In this document: piece by piece, positions 60,509-64,000 of the stretch | Position numbering within the stretch: position 1 is the stretch's first letter | Layout: the number at the start of each line of letters is the position of its first letter | Assembly (NCBI GenBank): GCA_021802115.1 | Contig: JAKABA010000004.1 | Coordinates: 15,674 to 79,673 of the forward strand | Source: a bacterium | GTDB taxonomy: Bacteria > Chloroflexota > Dormibacteria > UBA8260 > Bog-877 | Direction: 5' to 3' | Length of the DNA: 64,000 bases | Notes under the pieces: model-generated | Told to the model about the DNA's origin: nothing | The model's input: only the letters and a program-made list of their open reading frames with translations | The model's database searches: none | Position numbers and translations under genes: made by a program

Positions 60509-60915
60509 GACATCGCCCCTACGGCGAAGGTTGCGTGGTCAGCCGCGCACCGATCCGTGTCGTCGAGCTGACCGCCCAAGGCCGGGCTGGAGTTGGCCGA
60601 GAAGGTGGCGGCGCCCGACTGGCAGCTCCTGAGGGCCCGCCGTCGCGACCGCAACCCAGTCCTGCCCCAGCAGGAGTGGCCCATCCAGAGTAATCCACAG
60701 TGCCGCGCCCAGACGGCATAGGTCTTTGCGGCCACCGCAGGATCGAGCGGCCCGATCGTGTCGAGCATGGCCGCCGGCTGTTCAGTCGCCGCCAGAGCCA
60801 GCACTGCCGGGAAGCTCCATCGGGCTTCGACCTCGGTGAGCGGGACGGTTTGCGACTTCTGGTTCTTCAGCCGGATCGTCCCCTTCCTAAGACCGATTCA
60901 GGCGCCGGGCCAACT
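60509..60915. other. intergenic region, possible decayed coding DNA
   Basis: A minus-strand frame around 60700-60880 reads VPLTEVEARWSFPAVLALAA and DPAVAAKTYAVWARHCGLL, protein-like in composition but with no start, ribosome site or recognisable family. It could be part of a decayed gene. Nothing else is seen. Confidence 0.35.
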
Positions 60916-61077
60916 TCACCATTTGGCCCCGGCTTGCGCGGCGTGCCCGGCGGCGAGGTAGCGGCGCAGCACTTCCGCGAACACCTCGCCCTCGCTTCGA
61001 TGGCTGGCGGGTGCCACAGCCTTGGTGGCCACCGACAGGTCCGGGCCCAGAAAGATGCGCGTCCTGCGCTCGGCCAT
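60916..61077 (-). CDS. small ribbon-helix-helix protein
   Basis: A 53-residue frame from ATG 61075-61077 to TGA 60916-60918. It reads RRTRIFLGPDLSVATKAVAP and SEGEVFAEVLRRYL, which aligns with the ribbon-helix-helix of the gene at 60215 (RKKTTVYIDEQLLRAAKVAA, EDQVFEEALQQHL). It lacks the toxin-binding C-terminus. It may be a second, shortened antitoxin. No ribosome site is obvious. Confidence 0.5.
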   Translation of the reverse strand: MAERRTRIFLGPDLSVATKAVAPASHRSEGEVFAEVLRRYLAAGHAAQAGAKW

Positions 61078-61209
61078 GCCTACATCATGATGGCATGACG
61101 GTTAGGCGCCAGCCCTGACCTACCTAGACGAGCTGGCCTCCTCGCCATCCCTGAGCCGGGTTGGGAACGGTATCGCATCAGCGAGCACGATGGGCTTGAA
61201 TCTCGACCA

Positions 61210-62550
61210 CTACATGTACGGGAGCGGTGATCTGAGACGCCCGCTCGAAAGGCGAGGGTGGAGTTGCACCCAGTTCACTCCGCCATCGACAGTCTCCAAG
61301 AGCAACGGATTGCTACAGCCGATCACTGCTCCGAAGCAGGGCCGCACAGCGAATCCCGACCGGGCTGAGACGAAGTCAACCGAGGAGGCCGGGAGCGCTG
61401 AGTCGACCAGCGTCCAGTGGGCACCGCCATCGACGCTCTCGTAAAGCGCCTGGGAAAGAGTGCCCGGTCCCGCAGTGCGAAGCTCCTGGGCGGTGGCTCC
61501 CAGCAGCCAGGCTCGCGCCCCCAGATGGGGTCCGTCGGGGGTAGTGTAAGTGGGCGGTAGCTGCGGCCAGCGAACCGGTAGCTGTCGAGGGATCCACTTC
61601 ACCCCCGCGTCCGAGGTCTGGTACGCGACCCGCACATCAGCCATCCCTCCGGTGGAGCTCGGAATCGCGCACTCGAGGGCCAGCCAGCCGACACGCGCGG
61701 AGGCGAAGCTGGGCGCAGTGCTGCTGCACGAACGTTGGCGCCACCGCCCGGCTGCGGTGCCGGGGGGCCTGGGGGGGTCCACCTTCTGCCAGGTGAGGCC
61801 GCCGTCGCGGGTCTGCTCCACGCAGGCGCCGGTCTCCCAGCCGCGACTGGGACTGGTGAAGACGATCTCTGGCGACGCGCAGCCCGAGCCAAGGCCAGCT
61901 TGCTGGGTGGTGAAGGGCGTGAACCGCAGCTCCGTCGACCACTCGGCGCCGCCATCGGTGGTCCGGTACAGGACCAGGCCGGTCCCCGTCCCCACCCGGC
62001 CTCGAGCAGTGTTCGACCCCTCGCCAAACCCGACTGCCAGCCACCCATCCTGCGAGGTCACGAAGTCAATTGTCACCGTGTCGACACTCATGGAGTAGCC
62101 CGCCGGTAGGCCCGAAGCCATGCCGCTCATGGGGTCGAGGCTGGGCCCGGTGATCCATCGGCTGCCTCCATCCGAGGTGCGCGCCACCGCCACCTCAGAC
62201 TGGCCGTTACCGGCCATCACTGCCCAGGCGTGCTCACCCCCAAGGAAGAACACCGGCGCCGACAGATAACCAAGCGGTGGCTTTCCGGGAGGGTCCACCA
62301 CCTGCCACGACTCCACGCTTCCGGCGGTGTGGAGGACATCGCCGGTGACTCCGTCCACCGCCCAGCCGACGCTGGCGCTCACCATGTGCAGGTCGTCCAC
62401 CTGGAAGTCCGAAAAGCGCACCGGCACCACCACCTGAGGTGAGGTGGATGGCCCCTTGACCTGGGCCACGGACACGACGATGGCGAGGACCACGACCACG
62501 CCTGTGAGGCCTGCTCTCAGCCGGATCATGCCCTCATTGAAGCGCGACAT
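61210..62550 (-). CDS. membrane-anchored BNR/sialidase-type beta-propeller protein
   Basis: A 446-residue protein with an N-terminal membrane anchor or signal (GLTGVVVVLAIVVSVAQV). At least six Asp-box/BNR motifs follow at about 55-70 residue spacing: TSDGGSRW, TTDGGAEW, TRDGGLTW, TSDAGVKW, SVDGGAHW, TVDGGVNW. GW/GWLA segments between them fit YCF48- or sortilin-like propellers. No sialidase catalytic arginines are evident, so it is likely a binding scaffold. ATG 62550 or ATG 62529 may be the start. Confidence 0.75.
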   Translation of the reverse strand: MSRFNEGMIRLRAGLTGVVVVLAIVVSVAQVKGPSTSPQVVVPVRFSDFQVDDLHMVSASVGWAVDGVTGDVLHTAGSVESWQVVDPPGKPPLGYLSAPVFFLGGEHAWAVMAGNGQSEVAVARTSDGGSRWITGPSLDPMSGMASGLPAGYSMSVDTVTIDFVTSQDGWLAVGFGEGSNTARGRVGTGTGLVLYRTTDGGAEWSTELRFTPFTTQQAGLGSGCASPEIVFTSPSRGWETGACVEQTRDGGLTWQKVDPPRPPGTAAGRWRQRSCSSTAPSFASARVGWLALECAIPSSTGGMADVRVAYQTSDAGVKWIPRQLPVRWPQLPPTYTTPDGPHLGARAWLLGATAQELRTAGPGTLSQALYESVDGGAHWTLVDSALPASSVDFVSARSGFAVRPCFGAVIGCSNPLLLETVDGGVNWVQLHPRLSSGRLRSPLPYM

Positions 62551-62809
62551 GAGGACCAAGGCGGGTTCAGATCCAACCGATGCCCAGTCGTTGCGGCGTC
62601 TTCGAAGCGGGCGGGTGCATGCTAGCGCTGAGCAGGAAGGATGTAATCAGCCCCGGCGACGGGCGGGGTATCGGCCAGGGCGGTGGCGATTGTTCTCAGG
62701 GTGCCCGGGGCCGTCGGCCGACCGGCTACGGCCGCCCCTATCGTTGGGGCGCTGACCCGTGCCGCCAGCGTGGCCGCCTCGGCGTTAGTCGACTGCAACG
62801 GGTTCACGC

Positions 62810-63232
62810 TCACTCGGCGCCGTGCCCGCTACGTTCGAGAAGTTGGGAGACGCGCTGGTGGGACATGCCCAGCAGAAATCCGATATCGCGCATGGTGAGT
62901 TGGCGGCGCTCCAGCAGCGTGGCGGCCACATGCCGGGTGGTCGCCGTGGCTTCGCGTTGCGCCCGCTCTGCCACCTGCCGCAATTTCTTCGCGGCGTCGA
63001 TCTCGGCACTGATACCGCCGGGGAGGTCGGGGCACACCCTCACGTCGAACGACTCCGGGTACATCCGCAACATCGCCGCGATGGCGTCCCTGGCCATCTC
63101 CTCAGCCTGATCCAGACGTCGGGCCTGGCTGAACACCCCCGGAACCTCGGGGACAACGATGGCCCACCAATCGCCCGCACGCACGCAGCGGGCCGTGTAC
63201 GTCGCGCGCTCAACCGCCACTTCGGTCATCAT
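62810..63232 (-). CDS. hicB: HicB-family antitoxin with HTH domain
   Basis: A 140-residue protein. The N-terminal partial RNase-H-like HicB fold is seen in ATYTARCVRAGDWWAIVVPE, VPGVFSQARRLDQAEEMARD and AIAAMLRM. The C-terminus has a helix-turn-helix (LTMRDIGFLLGMSHQRVSQL). The start overlaps the end of the broken hicA, the usual toxin-first order. HicB normally neutralises HicA and represses the operon; with the toxin frameshifted it may persist only as a repressor. Confidence 0.8.
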   Translation of the reverse strand: MMTEVAVERATYTARCVRAGDWWAIVVPEVPGVFSQARRLDQAEEMARDAIAAMLRMYPESFDVRVCPDLPGGISAEIDAAKKLRQVAERAQREATATTRHVAATLLERRQLTMRDIGFLLGMSHQRVSQLLERSGHGAE

Positions 63233-63446
63233 CGCCACCAGTCTTCTCCCAACTCGGATTCCAGGTACTTCATGATTCCTTCTGCCGTGTACTCGTTGAT
63301 CTCGCGCTGCCGAGGGATGGCCACTTCAGTGGTCCCGCAAAACCAAATCTCGTGCTTGCCCCCGGCGAGGTCCTCCTTTGGGTCCAGCTCTTTCCCGCCT
63401 TGCGAGCCGCCTTCTGAATCTTCCTGACGAGCGTGGCCCGGTTCAT
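63229..63446 (-). pseudogene. hicA: HicA toxin gene, frameshifted
   Basis: HicA is a small mRNA interferase with a dsRBD-like fold. From ATG 63446 the frame gives MNRATLVRKIQKAARKAGKS, the HicA N-terminus. The second half appears one frame away: LAGGKHEIWFCGTTEVAIPR and QREINEYTAEGIMKYL, including the catalytic His of GGKHE. The 218 bp length is one base short of 73 codons, so a single-base loss near 63369-63380 explains it. The second half ends at TGA 63229-63231, overlapping the hicB start. A sequencing error cannot be excluded. Confidence 0.75.
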
Positions 63447-63466
63447 CGGCCCATAGTCTACCCTAC

Positions 63467-63483
63467 TAGCCTGGGCCAGGCTA
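63467..63483. repeat. palindrome upstream of hicAB
   Basis: TAGCCTGG and CCAGGCTA flank a single central base, an 8 bp perfect inverted repeat 21 bp upstream of the hicA start. It is a candidate operator for the HTH of HicB, inferred from position and symmetry. Confidence 0.4.
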
Positions 63484-63542
63484 AGGGTATAGCCTAAAGG
63501 TGGTGAATACTGGTTCCCCCATGGTGAGGCTCCCACCTTCAG

Positions 63543-63749
63543 CCCGTCGGTCGGTCCCAGCCTCAGGGTCCGGTGGGCATCTCGTGCCCGCTCAGAGGCC
63601 CTGCTAGTGGCGTACCTCTGAAGCATCGTCCTTGGCCTCCAGCCCGCCAAGCTCATCAGGTCACCCTCGTTCCCACCACTGGCGAGCCACGCATGGGCGA
63701 AGGCGTGCCGCAGACGATGGGGATGCGGGGCCCCGATTCCAGACTGCCT
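63543..63749 (-). pseudogene. tyrosine recombinase C-terminal fragment
   Basis: About 68 residues match the end of a phage-type integrase: HPHRLRHAFAHAWLASGGN with the H-x-x-R box, AGWRPRTMLQRYATSRASER with the Trp of the third box and the nucleophile Tyr, then ARDAHRTL. All upstream catalytic parts are missing; the similarity stops sharply at about 63750, where transposon-like DNA begins. Its frame runs on without a stop into the hicA N-terminus, so the natural end has also been lost. Confidence 0.7.
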
Positions 63750-64000
63750 AGGTAGCTGGTGTTTTTCGGTGGGTGAGGTGGCGGGAGGAGGAGTCGGGTC
63801 CGGAGAATGACCAGCAGGTAGTTCCTGACTGGGGGTGAAGATGACTCTGGGCCTGTCCGACCGGCAAGACGAACTCTTCGACGAGGTGGTGCGGTTCTGC
63901 GACGAGACGCTGCCGGAGCGCTCCATCTACGTGCTCTTGCATCGGGAGCGGGACCGGCTGTTCCCTGACGAGACCTTCGCCGACCTCTTTACCGACCGGG
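63750..64000 (+). mobile_element. insertion sequence, left end
   Basis: The element is inferred from the abrupt end of the integrase homology at about 63750 and the transposase start at 63841. The bases from about 63752 onward (GT-rich, TGGTGTTTTTCGGTGGGTG) may contain the left inverted repeat, but its partner lies beyond the window, so the ends cannot be confirmed. Confidence 0.5.
63841..64000 (+). CDS. transposase N-terminus (DUF772-like), truncated by window edge
   Basis: The 53 visible residues read MTLGLSDRQDELFDEVVRFC, LPERSIYVLLHRERDRLFPD and ETFADLFTDR. This resembles the N-terminal DUF772 part of IS1182/IS5-like transposases. GGGGTGAAG directly precedes the ATG. The DDE catalytic domain would lie to the right. 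Confidence 0.65.
   Translation, partial: MTLGLSDRQDELFDEVVRFCDETLPERSIYVLLHRERDRLFPDETFADLFTDR

Overview
The window comes from a high-GC bacterium, and nearly everything in the left 35 kb lies on the minus strand. It holds one almost unbroken translation and transcription superlocus. In transcription order this runs rpmG, tRNA-Trp, secE, nusG, rplK, rplA, rplJ, rplL, rpoB, rpoC, then (after an ECF sigma/anti-sigma pair) rpsL, rpsG, fusA, tuf, the S10, spc and alpha blocks, truA, rplM and rpsI. The all-zinc forms of S4, S14, L33 and L36, a coiled-coil insertion in RpoC, the EF-Tu GHIDHGKT motif, frequent GTG/TTG starts and proline/alanine-rich tails suggest a Terrabacteria lineage, perhaps Dormibacterota, Chloroflexota or an actinobacterial relative. 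That placement is inference; no 16S gene is present.

Layout. 1-21.3 kb is the str-S10-spc-alpha run, with many 1-8 bp overlaps that imply translational coupling. A promoter (TTGACA, 17 bp, TAGAAT) sits upstream of rpsL. 21.4-22.3 kb is an ECF sigma factor with a soluble zinc anti-sigma factor. 23.5-35.5 kb is rpoC, rpoB, rplL, rplJ, rplA, rplK, nusG, secE, tRNA-Trp and rpmG, headed by a second near-consensus promoter (TTGACC, 17 bp, TATACT).

From 35.7 kb the content becomes accessory and mostly exported. First comes a coupled operon of a single-pass membrane protein, a TadG-like protein and two TadE-like pseudopilins. Next are an ECF sigma factor with an overlapping membrane protein that looks like its anti-sigma factor, and a MoxR-like AAA ATPase with a winged-helix-like N-terminus. 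Then come three intact sedolisin (S53) proteases, a secreted DUF642-like protein, a 1290-residue tandem-cyclase/ATPase/TPR protein laid out like eukaryotic soluble adenylyl cyclase, a secreted glycosidase-like protein and a transketolase-like enzyme. The convergent gene pairs are separated by long perfect or near-perfect GC hairpins.

From 57.7 kb to the end the DNA looks eroded. It holds a PadR-like remnant, a DnaQ-type exonuclease, a small membrane protein, ribbon-helix-helix antitoxins with a decayed PIN remnant, a BNR-repeat protein, hicB with a frameshifted hicA, a C-terminal fragment of a tyrosine recombinase, and the start of a transposase at the right edge. This resembles the scar of an integrated element.

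Taken together, the most interesting part is 35.7-55 kb, a possible surface and secretion module in which two sigma/anti-sigma circuits, minor pilins, an AAA ATPase and acid-type proteases sit side by side. Whether they act together cannot be shown from sequence alone.
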